Numbered from the stretch's first letter, positions 25,443 to 34,474 are shown. The stretch: DNA of 64,000 bases from Acidobacteriota bacterium (GCA_016718135.1 JADKEF010000002.1:1-64000), one strand, 5' to 3'. Numbers and translations are program-made. The notes: a model not told the origin generated them from the sequence alone.

Positions 25443-26426
25443 CTATATAGATGCTGCAAGATAGTCGCGAACCATCTTCATATCTTCCCAAACCTCGCGT
25501 TTCTTATGCGGATCGCGAAGGAGATACGCCGGGTGAAATGTTGGCATGACCTTCGTCCCCAAATAGTCGTGAAAATGGCCGCGCAGCTTACCGATCGGGA
25601 CCTTTGTTTCAAGCAAATTCTGCGCAGCAGTCGCTCCCAAAACAACGATGACCTTTGGCCGCACAACCGCGATCTCTCGAAACAGGAACGGCTTGCAAAC
25701 GACCGATTCGTCAGGCTCCGGTGCACGATTGCCCGGCGGACGACAGCGATTCATATTACCGATAAACACTTCCGAACGCTCAAAGCCCATCGCCTTGATA
25801 ATATCAGTCAAAAGCTGACCCGCACGCCCTACAAACGGCTCGCCCTGAGCATCCTCATCCGCCCCCGGAGCCTCGCCGACGAACATGAGATCAGCATTAA
25901 AATTCCCAACGCTATTCACAACCTTCGTCCGGCCGAGCGTGCTCAATTTGCAACGCCTACATTCAGAGCCGATTTCCGCCCGAATCGCCTCGATCGTCTC
26001 AGTTGGTTCCGGCATTGCCGGCACGGTGTCGAAAAGCTCGATGCTCGGAACCCCAACTATCGGCTTCTGATCAACGATTGGAGCCGCAACTAGCGCATCG
26101 TCCAAAGTTTCCTTCGCCACCGATTCCTGCGGGTTATATTTATCAAAAAACGCATTCTTCGGCCTGCTCGACAAAGACGGCAGCGACGCCAACCGTGAAC
26201 CCGCCGCGGGACGATCAACCGGTTTCGTGACTTCGGGCTGTTTATTTAAAATTTCAGATCCCAAATTGGAGATCTCGGGCGACGCGGGAACACCCCGCAA
26301 AGTCTCGCGGGTCGGAGCCGCCGTAGGCAGAGCTATTTCCGCGTCCAACGTCCTCACCCCAAGCTCCTGCATATAAAGCACTTGCTCGCGTACATCCGCA
26401 ATAAGTTCGCTGATCTCGTTCCCCAT
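25443..26426 (-). CDS. Uracil-DNA glycosylase, family 4 (Fe-S)
   Basis: Excises uracil from DNA. The catalytic domain occupies the C-terminal 190 residues. Motif GEAPGADEDAQGEPFVGRAGQLL (motif 1, GEAPG) and HPAYLLR (motif 2) are intact, and four cysteines for the 4Fe-4S cluster are seen: ECRRCKL, NRCRPPGNRAPEPDE and VVCKPFLF. The N-terminal 140 residues are a low-complexity, proline-rich extension not found in short family members; a heptamer array (26249-26276) encodes PEISNLGSEI there. Length 327 aa is long for the family. ATG at 26426. Confidence 0.93.
   Translation of the reverse strand: MGNEISELIADVREQVLYMQELGVRTLDAEIALPTAAPTRETLRGVPASPEISNLGSEILNKQPEVTKPVDRPAAGSRLASLPSLSSRPKNAFFDKYNPQESVAKETLDDALVAAPIVDQKPIVGVPSIELFDTVPAMPEPTETIEAIRAEIGSECRRCKLSTLGRTKVVNSVGNFNADLMFVGEAPGADEDAQGEPFVGRAGQLLTDIIKAMGFERSEVFIGNMNRCRPPGNRAPEPDESVVCKPFLFREIAVVRPKVIVVLGATAAQNLLETKVPIGKLRGHFHDYLGTKVMPTFHPAYLLRDPHKKREVWEDMKMVRDYLAASI
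26249..26276. repeat. Heptamer array in the udg N-terminal extension
   Basis: Four units (AAATTTC, AGATCCC, AAATTGG, AGATCTC) encode part of PEISNLGSEI. The same unit family recurs in aroDE at 47765-47799. Confidence 0.75.
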
Positions 26427-26431
26427 CCTCT

Positions 26432-26467
26432 TAATTTCGTAATTCGTAATTCCTAATTCGTAATTGA
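26432..26467. repeat. Heptamer array between udg and coaBC
   Basis: Units TAATTTCG, TAATTCG, TAATTCC, TAATTCG, TAATTGA. The array covers the coaBC stop codon and encodes its last residues (SITN). Confidence 0.8.
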
Positions 26468-27685
26468 TTGCCCCTGTCGCAGTCGAATGACTTCGTCCAA
26501 AATACGGTCGCCCAACTCCCTTTTCGAAATTAGCGGCAATTCAGTTTCGGTGGTGTGTGTGATGATCGTCGCGATGTTCGTATCTGTGTTAAACCCCGCA
26601 CCTTCTTTTGTAATGTCGTTCGCGACAACGATATCCAGGCCCTTTTTCTCCATCTTCGAGCGGGCGTAGCCGACGACGTCATTCGTCTCGGCAGCAAACC
26701 CGACGACCATCAAGCCGTCATGCCGATTCCGCGAAACGTCCGCCAGAATATCCGGCGTCTTCTTGAGTTCCAACGTCATCGTATCGCGGCCTTCTTTCTT
26801 GATCTTTGCATCAGCTGCATTCGCCGGCGCATAATCCGCAACCGCCGCGGCCCCGACAAATATGGTCGCCGATGGCAGTTCCTTCATCACCGCCTCATGC
26901 ATCTGTTCCGCTGAAACGGCGCGGATCACATTCACATTCGACGGGGGCTCAACGGTAGTTACACCTGCGACAACAGTGACCGATGCCGCACGATCCGCCG
27001 CCGCCGCCGCCAACGCAAATCCCATCTTGCCGGACGAATGATTAGAGATAAATCTAACTGGATCGATCGCCTCACGCGTACCGCCGACGGTTATCAGTAA
27101 TTTCTCTCCAGCCAAATCCGCCTTTGCGTCTTTGCCCCTTTGCGTCTTTGCGTTAAGAAGTCTTAACGCCTGCGAAACAATATTCTCCACATCTTCCAGC
27201 TTCCCCGTCCCGACCGTCTTGCACGCTAGTTCCCCCGCGACCGGATCGACAAAATGGACGCCGTCCGCACGAAGCTGCTCGACATTCCGCTGAGTGGCGG
27301 GCTGTTCCCACATTGTCACGTTCATCGCTGGAGCGATAATCACCGGGGCGGTGGTCGCCAGATACGTCGAAGATAGAAAATCGTCCGCCACGCCGTTGGC
27401 GAATTTGGCGATAATATTCGCCGTCGCCGGAACGATCAGGAGCAGGTCGATGTTTTGCGAAAAATTGATATGCGCGATCGGGTCAGGATTCGCCGGATCG
27501 TAGTCATCCACAATGACATGCCGGTCGGTCAGCGCCCTGAACGTCAACGGCTGCACAAACTCCGTCGCATGCCGCGTCATCGCAACCGTGACATCGCACC
27601 CGGCCTTCTGCAACAGCCGCAAAACCTCGACCGCCTTATAAGCCGCAATACCGCCTGTGACACCTAATCCGATGTTGAAAGTCAT
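26453..27685 (-). CDS. coaBC: Bifunctional phosphopantothenoylcysteine decarboxylase / phosphopantothenate-cysteine ligase
   Basis: Two consecutive steps of coenzyme A synthesis. The N-terminal CoaC half (residues 1-175) is a flavoprotein with GVTGGIAAYKAVEVLRLLQKAG, the FMN motif PAMNVTMWEQPATQRN and the catalytic-loop cysteine region GELACKTVGTGKLE. The CoaB half starts near LLITVGGTREAIDPVRFISNHSSGKMG and includes the C-terminal DIVVANDITKEGAGF. Length 410 aa is typical. An 8-mer array and a palindrome (27123-27169) lie between the halves and encode NAKTQRGKDAKA, a neutral linker. Confidence 0.96.
   Translation of the reverse strand: MTFNIGLGVTGGIAAYKAVEVLRLLQKAGCDVTVAMTRHATEFVQPLTFRALTDRHVIVDDYDPANPDPIAHINFSQNIDLLLIVPATANIIAKFANGVADDFLSSTYLATTAPVIIAPAMNVTMWEQPATQRNVEQLRADGVHFVDPVAGELACKTVGTGKLEDVENIVSQALRLLNAKTQRGKDAKADLAGEKLLITVGGTREAIDPVRFISNHSSGKMGFALAAAAADRAASVTVVAGVTTVEPPSNVNVIRAVSAEQMHEAVMKELPSATIFVGAAAVADYAPANAADAKIKKEGRDTMTLELKKTPDILADVSRNRHDGLMVVGFAAETNDVVGYARSKMEKKGLDIVVANDITKEGAGFNTDTNIATIITHTTETELPLISKRELGDRILDEVIRLRQGQSITN
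27123..27169. repeat. 8-mer array and palindrome in the coaBC interdomain linker
   Basis: Four 8-bp units (TTTGCGTC, TTTGCCCC, TTTGCGTC, TTTGCGTT; 27123-27154) run into a palindrome GCGTTAAGA-AG-TCTTAACGC (27150-27169). Both are translated in frame in coaBC. Confidence 0.75.
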
Positions 27686-27901
27686 ACTACTCCGACTGAT
27701 TGATTATAAGCCGATTTGTTGCAATCTTGCTTTACTAACCGCTAAGTTTCGTGAGATCCGTAGACCTGACCAGCGTGCGAAGCATTCCGGCGATGTCTAT
27801 TTCTGATCACTCATATAGTTGCAGGGAAAATTCGGATTCTGATATTCTTGAAACGTAGCTGCTCGATCATACCTTAGTACCAAATTATAGAATACAGAAA
27901 A

Positions 27902-28934
27902 ATGAAACTTGGTAATTTCCCCGTTGTATTTTTTACGGTAATTTTCGTCGCGATTGCCTCAGTAGCTCAAACGGGTTTCAAATCGCCGCAGCAACATATT
28001 GCGGCAATCGAAGCGGGCGAACGCGAGATCGCCGCGGATCCGTGGAATCAGAGAGCCTATACAAACCACCGCCTAGCGCTTTATGACCTCGAGAAGGAAC
28101 GCAGGGCTGGACGGACCGGCCTGCCCGCGATCCAACCGTTTCTCGACAGGGTGTCGAAGGGTCATCCCAACAATATCTGCGTCGACTGGAGCATCAAATC
28201 CCTTCGTCCCTGGAAGAACCTCAAGGAATACGCGGATGCGGTCGAACTTTCGCTCCGTTCACATACCGATCGGCGCGGCGATACCTGCGCCGCCGATCTT
28301 GCAAAGGACGCCGGGATCATGCTGTCAAAGGACGGTCAGTACAAACGAGCCGAGGAATTCTTCGTAAAGCAAAAGGCTGTCGCTCCAAAGGACCCGTTCG
28401 TTGACGGTTACATACGCGAGGCAAAAGAAAAGGCCCACACAAAGATGATGCAGGACGTCGTGAAGATCGGAGCCGCCGAGGGCAGCAAAGAACCTAAGCT
28501 CGTTATCCTGCCCGACGGCGGTATCTACGTGGGCCAGGTGAATGCGGCGGACCGTCCTCATGGCAAAGGGCGGTATCAAGGCCAAAACGGCAACATCTAC
28601 GAGGGATCATTCTTTGACGGTCAGATGACGGGCTACGGCGTGTACAAATATACGAACGGCCGGAAGTATGAGGGCGAGTTTTACAAGACCAATTTCCACG
28701 GCAAGGGGCCGCTACGACGCGATGGAATGGGTCTACACCGGCGACTTCAACCTCACTAAAATGACTGGCAAAGGCAAACTGGTTTATGTGAGCGGGCCCA
28801 ATAAAGGCGAAGAGTACGAAGGCGATTTCCTCGATGGACAGATCCACGGCGAGGGCACGTACCGCCAGAAAGACGGCCAGGTCGTCTGGGGCACCTTCGA
28901 GAAAGGCCGTTTGGTGAAATCGGCAAAGTGGTGA
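27902..28934 (+). CDS. Secreted MORN-repeat protein, interrupted by one frameshift
   Basis: Signal peptide (MKLGNFPVVFFTVIFVAIASVAQ), a helical TPR-like region (residues 30-190), then a row of MORN repeats of the Y.G..........G.G.Y type (IYVGQVNAADRPHGKGRY, IYEGSFFDGQMTGYGVYKY, KYEGEFYKTNFHGKG and, in the next frame, YEGDFLDGQIHGEGTY). The product splits at GKG: the downstream frame continues RYDAMEWVYTGDFNL. One surplus G in the GGGG run at 28705-28708 explains this; removing it gives about 343 aa. Probably a sequencing indel. MORN proteins bind lipids or peptides; the function here is unknown. Confidence 0.75.
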
Positions 28935-28944
28935 AGCTTCGCAT

Positions 28945-30207
28945 CTATAACGATCCCAAGGACCGGATCCGTGACCGATCCAGAGAACCGCCTTTTACGA
29001 GCAGTTCAACCTCTTCCCTAGCCCAGGGCGAATACCCATTCGCTGGATCGGCGACCTCGACCACGAACTGCTCCCAGTCAACCCATTTCACATCATTGAC
29101 CTCTGCCGGATTTGGACGCGGCAAAGCGGACGCAAACCCCACAAACACCGGACAGATCTCATTCTCAACCACGCCGTCTTTTTCGGCTCGGTAGCGGAAA
29201 TCGGGGAGGATGAGGTGGAGTTTTTCTACTCGCATTCCGAGTTCGTATTTGAGGCGGCGGCGGGCGGCGGATTCGGTGGATTCGTGGAGCATGACGTGGC
29301 CGCAGCACGAGTTTGACCAGACGCCGGGCCAGGTTTTCTTGGTGAGGGCTCGCTGCTGTAGCAGCAATTCGCCTTTGTCGTTGAAGAGGAAGATAGAGAA
29401 CGCGAGATGGCGCTTGGTGTCTCCGTCATGAGCGGCGAGCTTGCGGCTCGTTCCGGTCGGCACGCCCGATTCGTCGCAATAAACGATCATGTCGTCAAAG
29501 GCGTAGTGATACTTGCTGTAAAACGCCGCAAGCAAAGCGATCACAACGATACCAATCGCTAGAGGCCAGTACATCCCTGAGAAAAACGCGATGAACGTCC
29601 AGAACGCGACAATAAAAAACGTGCTTGAGATCATTTGCGCCGGGGCGGGCAGCAAAGGTTTTTTGATCAGAGTAAAGGTCTCAAGCACGACGCCGGCAAT
29701 GGCCCCCGAAAACAGCCAGCCGACAAAATTCGAAACCGGAACGCCATAAAAAACTCCGCCGCCCTCGTACCGCCAAAACCCGATCTTCACCGCTCCGGGG
29801 TCTAGAACGAGATCGAAGACAACAAGCAGCACTGCCGTCAACACGATCCGAAGAATGCTGGCTACTAGCTGATAGCTAACAGCTAACGGCTTTGCTTCGA
29901 ACAACCGCCGGGCGATCGCATAGGCCGCTAAAACTAAAGGAGTCCAAGCCAGAAAAACCGTCCACGGCGTCAACCCAAACAACCGAAAACCGAGCAGACC
30001 AGAATACCCAAAATGCCCGTACGGAAAACCTGTGATGATAGCGCTCGTCTCGATCACCAAAGCCAAAACACCCAACGCTCCCCACAGCAGAAAAGCGTCA
30101 CGCCAACCAAGCCACCATCGCGTCGCCCAAAATGTCGGTGCCGCAAACAGGATGACGTTGATGCCGGACACCCAGGCAAGCGAGGGCGGAATGACGACAT
30201 TCGCCAT
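28945..30207 (-). CDS. CruF-type carotenoid hydratase fused to isopentenyl-diphosphate isomerase
   Basis: A single 420-aa ORF with two enzyme domains. The N-terminal 260 residues form a polytopic membrane protein of the carotenoid biosynthesis (DUF422/CruF) family, with the hallmark LVLDPGAVKIGFWRYEGGG followed by FYGVPVSNFVGWLFSG. The C-terminal 165 residues are a type 1 IPP:DMAPP isomerase (NUDIX fold): HLAFSIFLFNDKGELLLQQRA, the catalytic cysteine in WSNSCCGHV, ESAARRRLKYELG and the glutamate region VVENEICPVF. The start MANVV at 30207 is chosen because the upstream extension is translated from a palindromic element. A heptamer array (29860-29894) lies in the membrane domain. The fused isomerase would supply the C5 precursor for the elongase encoded next door. 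Confidence 0.85.
   Translation of the reverse strand: MANVVIPPSLAWVSGINVILFAAPTFWATRWWLGWRDAFLLWGALGVLALVIETSAIITGFPYGHFGYSGLLGFRLFGLTPWTVFLAWTPLVLAAYAIARRLFEAKPLAVSYQLVASILRIVLTAVLLVVFDLVLDPGAVKIGFWRYEGGGVFYGVPVSNFVGWLFSGAIAGVVLETFTLIKKPLLPAPAQMISSTFFIVAFWTFIAFFSGMYWPLAIGIVVIALLAAFYSKYHYAFDDMIVYCDESGVPTGTSRKLAAHDGDTKRHLAFSIFLFNDKGELLLQQRALTKKTWPGVWSNSCCGHVMLHESTESAARRRLKYELGMRVEKLHLILPDFRYRAEKDGVVENEICPVFVGFASALPRPNPAEVNDVKWVDWEQFVVEVADPANGYSPWAREEVELLVKGGSLDRSRIRSLGSL
29860..29894. repeat. Heptamer tandem array inside the cruF-idi gene
   Basis: Units GGCTACT, AGCTGAT, AGCTAAC, AGCTAAC, GGCTTTG encode KPLAVSYQLVAS on the minus strand, in a loop or helix of the membrane domain. Confidence 0.75.
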
Positions 30208-30213
30208 TTCGCC

Positions 30214-30351
30214 GGGAACGCAGCCGCCCTCGGCTGCAAACGCCGGTTCCTCCGGCGTGGAGGTACTATCAATTCTCACGTTGAAGCGTTCACCACGCGC
30301 ACCAGCGTCCCGAAGCGGAACGCTTTTGCAGTCGAGGGCGGCTGCGTTCCC
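30214..30351. mobile_element. 138-bp palindromic (MITE- or BIME-like) element between divergent carotenoid genes
   Basis: Terminal inverted repeats of about 27 bp, at 30214-30240 (GGGAACGCAGCCGCCCTCGG...) and 30324-30351, differ at only one or two positions. Inside are a perfect CGCCGG-TTCCT-CCGGCG hairpin and a second inverted pair (GAAGCGTTC ... GAACGCTTT). No transposase is nearby. It fills almost all of the space between cruF-idi and the UbiA gene, and so must carry or displace their promoters. Confidence 0.7.
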
Positions 30352-30378
30352 GGCCGTAGGTTCGCTATACTCTCCTCG

Positions 30379-31221
30379 ATGCATTTCCTCCTCAAAGTCA
30401 GCCGCCCGCGATTTTGGTTCTATATTTTCGGGCCGTATCTTGTCGGCCTGGTCGCGGCGGCCGAGACGCGAGGAGACTTGCTCGATTGGCGGTTCGCTCT
30501 GTTTGGGCTCTATTTTCTGCTGCCGGCAAACCTTCTGATCTACGGCGTCAACGATATTTTCGACTATGAGACAGACAAGCTAAACGAGAAGAAGAACGCT
30601 TACGAAACTCTCGTCGTCCCCGATCGTCGAAAGTCGTTGACGATTGCAATACTCACAACGAATATACCGTTCATAATCGCCTCGATCATTTTCGCTTCCG
30701 CAGCTTTACCTTCGCTCGTGGGCTTTCTGTTTTTTTCTATCTTCTACTCCGCACAACCCATTAGAGCGAAGACAAAGCCCTTTCTCGATTCAGCATTCAA
30801 CATCTTGTACGTCTTTCCCGGAGCGTTCGCCTATCAGATGGTTTCCAGCACTTTCCCACCAATCGGTCTAATGATAGCCGCCGGATGCTGGACTGCGGCG
30901 ATGCATGCGTATTCGGCGATCCCGGATATTGAGGCGGACAAGGCTGCCGGATTGAAGACCATTGCTACCGTCCTCGGCCCGTATGGAACGCTTGCCGCTT
31001 GTGCCATTCTCTACGCCGCGTCCGCGATTCTCTCGGCCGAACACCTCGGCATCGCAAGCTTCACGCTCGGCGGGGCATATATACTGTTGATGCTCGCCTC
31101 GGTGGCTTCGTATCGATCCGGCCGTCTTTTCAAACTCTACCGTGCTTTTCCGCTCATCAACATCGCCGCCGGTTTCGTGATTTTCTGGAACGTAGCATTG
31201 TCAAAACTGCTCCCTTTGTAA
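30379..31221 (+). CDS. UbiA-family prenyltransferase, lycopene elongase type
   Basis: A 280-aa membrane prenyltransferase. The first aspartate-rich motif NDIFDYETD and the second DIEADKAAG are present, with about eight transmembrane helices. The close match of the N-terminus (SRPRFWFYIFGPYLVG) and the setting among carotenoid genes point to the lycopene elongase/hydratase branch (LyeJ/CrtEb), which adds C5 units to lycopene ends, rather than menaquinone or heme synthesis. The ATG at 30379 is used; a longer frame reads through the palindromic element. A TATACT sequence at 30366-30371 could be a -10 box, implying a nearly leaderless mRNA. Tail-to-tail with crtI. Confidence 0.8.
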   Translation: MHFLLKVSRPRFWFYIFGPYLVGLVAAAETRGDLLDWRFALFGLYFLLPANLLIYGVNDIFDYETDKLNEKKNAYETLVVPDRRKSLTIAILTTNIPFIIASIIFASAALPSLVGFLFFSIFYSAQPIRAKTKPFLDSAFNILYVFPGAFAYQMVSSTFPPIGLMIAAGCWTAAMHAYSAIPDIEADKAAGLKTIATVLGPYGTLAACAILYAASAILSAEHLGIASFTLGGAYILLMLASVASYRSGRLFKLYRAFPLINIAAGFVIFWNVALSKLLPL

Positions 31222-31226
31222 ACTCC

Positions 31227-32733
31227 TTACAATGAGGTCATCGGCTCTGCGGACGTAATCCCATGCACACGTTTGTAAGCGAGTTCCGCGCTGATCAGAC
31301 ATATCTGCGTCCCGATGCCCGGATTCGTTCCCGCACCGACATAAAACAGATTCTCGACCTTCTTCGACTTATTCTTAGGCCGAAATATCGCGGTCTGCCT
31401 TAGCGTATGAGCGAGACCGAGTGCAGAGCCTTTGAACGCATTGTAGTCAATTCCAAAATCCGCGACCGTGTAAATACGTTTATATTCGATCTTTTCGCGA
31501 AGACCCGGCAGGTTCATTTCCGTTTCCATCAACGCCAAAACGCGATCGGCATACGCGTCCTTCTCAGCATCGGAGATCTCCAGTCCCGAAGCGATCGGCA
31601 CCAGAACAAACAAATTCTCCTTCCCCTCCGGAGCAACCGACGGATCGGTCACGCTCGGGGCACAGACATATAGCGACGGCTCGTCGGGCAGACGCGGGTC
31701 TTTGTATATGTCATCAAAATTCTTTCGCCAGTCTTCACTGAACAACAGATTGTGATGTATCAACGAAGGCAGCTTTTCGCTGACGCCGAGATACATGATG
31801 AACGCCGACGGGGCCATCGTGCGTTTTTGCCAGTACTTCTCTTTGTGCGTTTGCTGTGGAATGTCGAGCAGCTGCGTCTCGGTGAACCACATATCGGCGT
31901 TCGAGATGACAAGATCTGCGTCGATCACTTCGCCGCCTTCGAGTCGCACTCCAACCGCCTTTCCGTCGCGAACGATGATCTTCTCGACCGGTGAATTGGT
32001 CCGTAAAACCGCTCCATTCTTCTCCGCGATGTTCGACAAAGCCCTGATCAGCTCGTAAAAACCGCCCTGCGGATAAAACACTCCCTGGTTAAAGTCCATG
32101 TGCGACATCAGGTTGTACAGCGCCGGGGCTTCGTAGGGCGAGGTGCCGAGGAAGACCATAGTGTATTCCATCACCTGCTGCAGCTTTTTCGACGTGAAGA
32201 ACTTCGACACAAACTTATGCATCGTCGAGAAAACCGAAAGCTTTTGCCCCTCGGTCATCACGCGTTTGTTGAAAAAATCGAAGATCGTATCGTAATTCTT
32301 AAACATGAAGTGCTGCGTCGCGACTTCATATTGATATTCGGATTGTTTCAAATAAGCCCGCAGCTTATCACCCGCTCCCGGCTCGATCGCGTCGAAGGTT
32401 GCGGTGTCGATGTCGATATTTGAGTTGATATCCAGCGGATCGCCGTTGTTGCGAAAAAAGATGCGATACGAAGGGCCGAGTTTACGAGGTCAAGATGATC
32501 CTCGACCTTTTCGCCTACGAGATTAAAGTAATGCTCGAAGATGTCCGGTGCCAGATACCACGACGGCCCCATGTCGAACTTAAATCCGTCATGCTCCAGA
32601 AAATGTTCGCGCGGCCGCCGAGGTTCGCGTTTTTTTCCACGACGGTCACATCGTAACCCTTCCGCGCAAAAAGACCGGCGGCCCCGAGACCGCCGATTCC
32701 AGCTCCGATAATTACGAGTTTCTTACCTACCAT
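31227..32733 (-). CDS. crtI: Phytoene desaturase CrtI/CrtD-type, interrupted by two frameshifts
   Basis: FAD-dependent desaturase that converts phytoene to lycopene or acts on acyclic carotenoid ends. The start MVGKKLVIIGAGIGGLGAAGLFARKGYDVTVVEKNANLGGRAN (Rossmann FAD motif) lies at 32733; the C-terminus carries LFYVGAGTNPGIGTQICLISAELAYKRV. Three reading frames are needed: the first ends near 32606 after GGRANIF, the second covers MGPSWYLAPDIFEHYFNLVGEKVEDHLDLV, and the third starts near 32484 with LGPSYRIFFRNNGDPLDINSNIDID and runs to the stop. Two single-base deletions explain it. The translated parts are well conserved, so sequencing error is as likely as decay. crtB lies directly upstream, overlapping by TAATG. 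Confidence 0.8.
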
Positions 32734-33614
32734 TATTCGTACACACCAACCAACGCCTTCGCTGAAAGCCACATCTTCTGCTTAAAGTTCGTTCGAACGC
32801 GGCCCTTATAAACATTATAGTTTGCTCGCTCCACTTCGGCTAAGATCGCCTTGTAAAGAACGTAGGCGATGCGGACTGCGAGGCGGCCTCGCAAGGAAAG
32901 CATTGGAATGCCGATTAGAGCTTCACGGTAGATCTGGCGGTTTCGTTCTATTTGAAATTTCATGAACCGCACAAACCGCTCGTCGTGAACGCGATCCGAA
33001 ATATCATCAGACGATAAACCAAACCGCCGCAATTCCTCCTGCGGCATATAAACGCGGCCTAGTTCTTCGTAGTCCTCGCGAATGTCACGCAGGAAATTGG
33101 TCAACTGAAACGCATAACCGAGCTGCACCGCGTGTTTGAACGCCGCATCGCTCGAATATCCGACGATCCTCGTGACCATCAGCCCGATCACTCCGGCCGA
33201 GCCGTACATGTATTCTTCAAGCTCGGCGTAGGTCTGGTACGAGAATTTCTCCTCGTCCATGAACATCGACTTCAGAAAAGCCTCGCCGTCCTCGACCGGG
33301 ATCGAGAATTTGTGGAAGGTATGAACTATCGCGTTCATCACCGCATCGTCGCTGCCGCCCGCATTCATTGCGTTGAGCCAGTTTTGCCGCCACTCGTCGA
33401 GTTTCGCAAGAGTATCCTCCGTCGTACCTTTCGCCGGATCATCAACTATCTCGTCCGGAATACGTGCAAAAGCATAAATACAATAGATCGCGTAGCGAAC
33501 CTCCCGCGGAAAGAACTGCGTTGCGAAGTAATAACTCGTGCCGTAACGATTCGTGATCGCTTTACACTGAGCCACGCCTTCTGCGAGAAATTGCCTGTCC
33601 TGCCAGTCAGCCAT
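32733..33614 (-). CDS. crtB: 15-cis-phytoene synthase
   Basis: Head-to-head condensation of two geranylgeranyl diphosphates to phytoene, the entry to C40 carotenoids. Both aspartate-rich motifs are present: RIPDEIVDDP and FLRDIREDYEELGRVYMP, along with TSYYFATQFFPREVRYAIYCIYAFAR at the N-terminus and YGSAGVIGLMV. Length 293 aa is normal. Its stop overlaps the crtI start (TAATG), so the two are translationally coupled. ATG at 33614. Confidence 0.95.
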   Translation of the reverse strand: MADWQDRQFLAEGVAQCKAITNRYGTSYYFATQFFPREVRYAIYCIYAFARIPDEIVDDPAKGTTEDTLAKLDEWRQNWLNAMNAGGSDDAVMNAIVHTFHKFSIPVEDGEAFLKSMFMDEEKFSYQTYAELEEYMYGSAGVIGLMVTRIVGYSSDAAFKHAVQLGYAFQLTNFLRDIREDYEELGRVYMPQEELRRFGLSSDDISDRVHDERFVRFMKFQIERNRQIYREALIGIPMLSLRGRLAVRIAYVLYKAILAEVERANYNVYKGRVRTNFKQKMWLSAKALVGVYE

Positions 33615-33783
33615 AGGGTTAGTCGTTCAAGAATCCTTGTTCGCCGAAGAGCTCAATTTGGATTCACTATGTTTTGCGTCCCAGGATATCTGCATTAAGA
33701 ACCTTATTCACAAAAAATACAAGGGAGTTCGCCAGAAGCCGAAGATTTCAGAAATCGCGAACGATACGCGATAATCGCCCCTT

Positions 33784-34314
33784 ATGCCCGAGACCATCTC
33801 AAGCAAACACATCTACAAAGGCAGTATTTTCGACATTCGCGTGGACACCGTTCGCGAGGGTGAGCTCGAGTACGAACGCGATATCATCGCCCATCCGGGC
33901 AGCGGCGTGATCGTGCCCGTCTACGAAGACGGCACCGTTGCTCTAGTTCGCCAGTACCGTCACGCTGCTGGAAAATCTTTGCTTGAGATCCCCGCCGGTT
34001 CGCTCGACGAAGGCGAATCGCCCGAAACAGGTGCCCGGCGCGAGCTCGAAGAAGAGATCGGCGTGACCGCAGAAAATTTCGAACAGATCGCCGCATTCTA
34101 CGTCTCGCCGGGATTTCTGACTGAGAAAATGTTTGTATTCCTCGCATCCGGGCTTAAGGAAACGAGCCAATCGCTCGATGATGATGAGATCGTTGAGATC
34201 GAACGCATAAGTTTCGAGCGGGCGTTTGAAATGATCCGAAGTGGGGAGATCGAGGACGCGAAGACTATTGTTGGGCTGACGATTGCTGGTGCACGATATG
34301 GCCATGGGCTTTAA
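33784..34314 (+). CDS. NUDIX hydrolase, ADP-ribose pyrophosphatase type
   Basis: A 176-aa NUDIX protein. The complete Nudix box GSLDEGESPETGARRELEEEIGV is at residues 77-99 and the upstream IYKGSIFDIRVDTVREG plus the proline-rich VSPGFLTEKM match the ADP-ribose pyrophosphatase group (NudF-like). It hydrolyses ADP-ribose or related nucleotide sugars in the cytosol. The stop TAA lies in the first of several TTTAAA palindromes. Confidence 0.92.
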   Translation: MPETISSKHIYKGSIFDIRVDTVREGELEYERDIIAHPGSGVIVPVYEDGTVALVRQYRHAAGKSLLEIPAGSLDEGESPETGARRELEEEIGVTAENFEQIAAFYVSPGFLTEKMFVFLASGLKETSQSLDDDEIVEIERISFERAFEMIRSGEIEDAKTIVGLTIAGARYGHGL

Positions 34315-34390
34315 ACGCCCGCTTTAAACATGCAAATGCTTTAAATGCTTGTGCTGTTTTAAACACCCCGTATTAACCAAGTGCTTTAAA
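34310..34390. repeat. Cluster of TTTAAA palindromes upstream of rplM
   Basis: Five TTTAAA sites (34310, 34323, 34340, 34358, 34385), four of them as GCTTTAAA, lie at uneven spacing within 81 bases; the gap spans 34315-34520. The first includes the NUDIX stop codon. No other coding signal is seen here. Confidence 0.5.
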
Positions 34391-34445
34391 CGAATGTAAT
34401 TTAGTTTTAGGCATTTGTTTTTTTGAGCTTCCCTGCATTCCCAGC

Positions 34446-34474
34446 TTGACCTCGCCCCGGGACTTCGATATCCT
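34446..34474 (+). promoter_or_regulatory. Sigma70-type promoter for rplM
   Basis: TTGACC (34446-34451) and TATCCT (34469-34474) are 17 bases apart; transcription would start near 34481, giving a 40-nt leader to rplM. The -10 is a moderate match. Confidence 0.5.

Noticed and set aside
30013..30378. N-terminal extension of the UbiA ORF on the plus strand
   Set aside because: It is translated from the palindromic element and from the antisense of cruF-idi; the conserved UbiA sequence starts at 30379.
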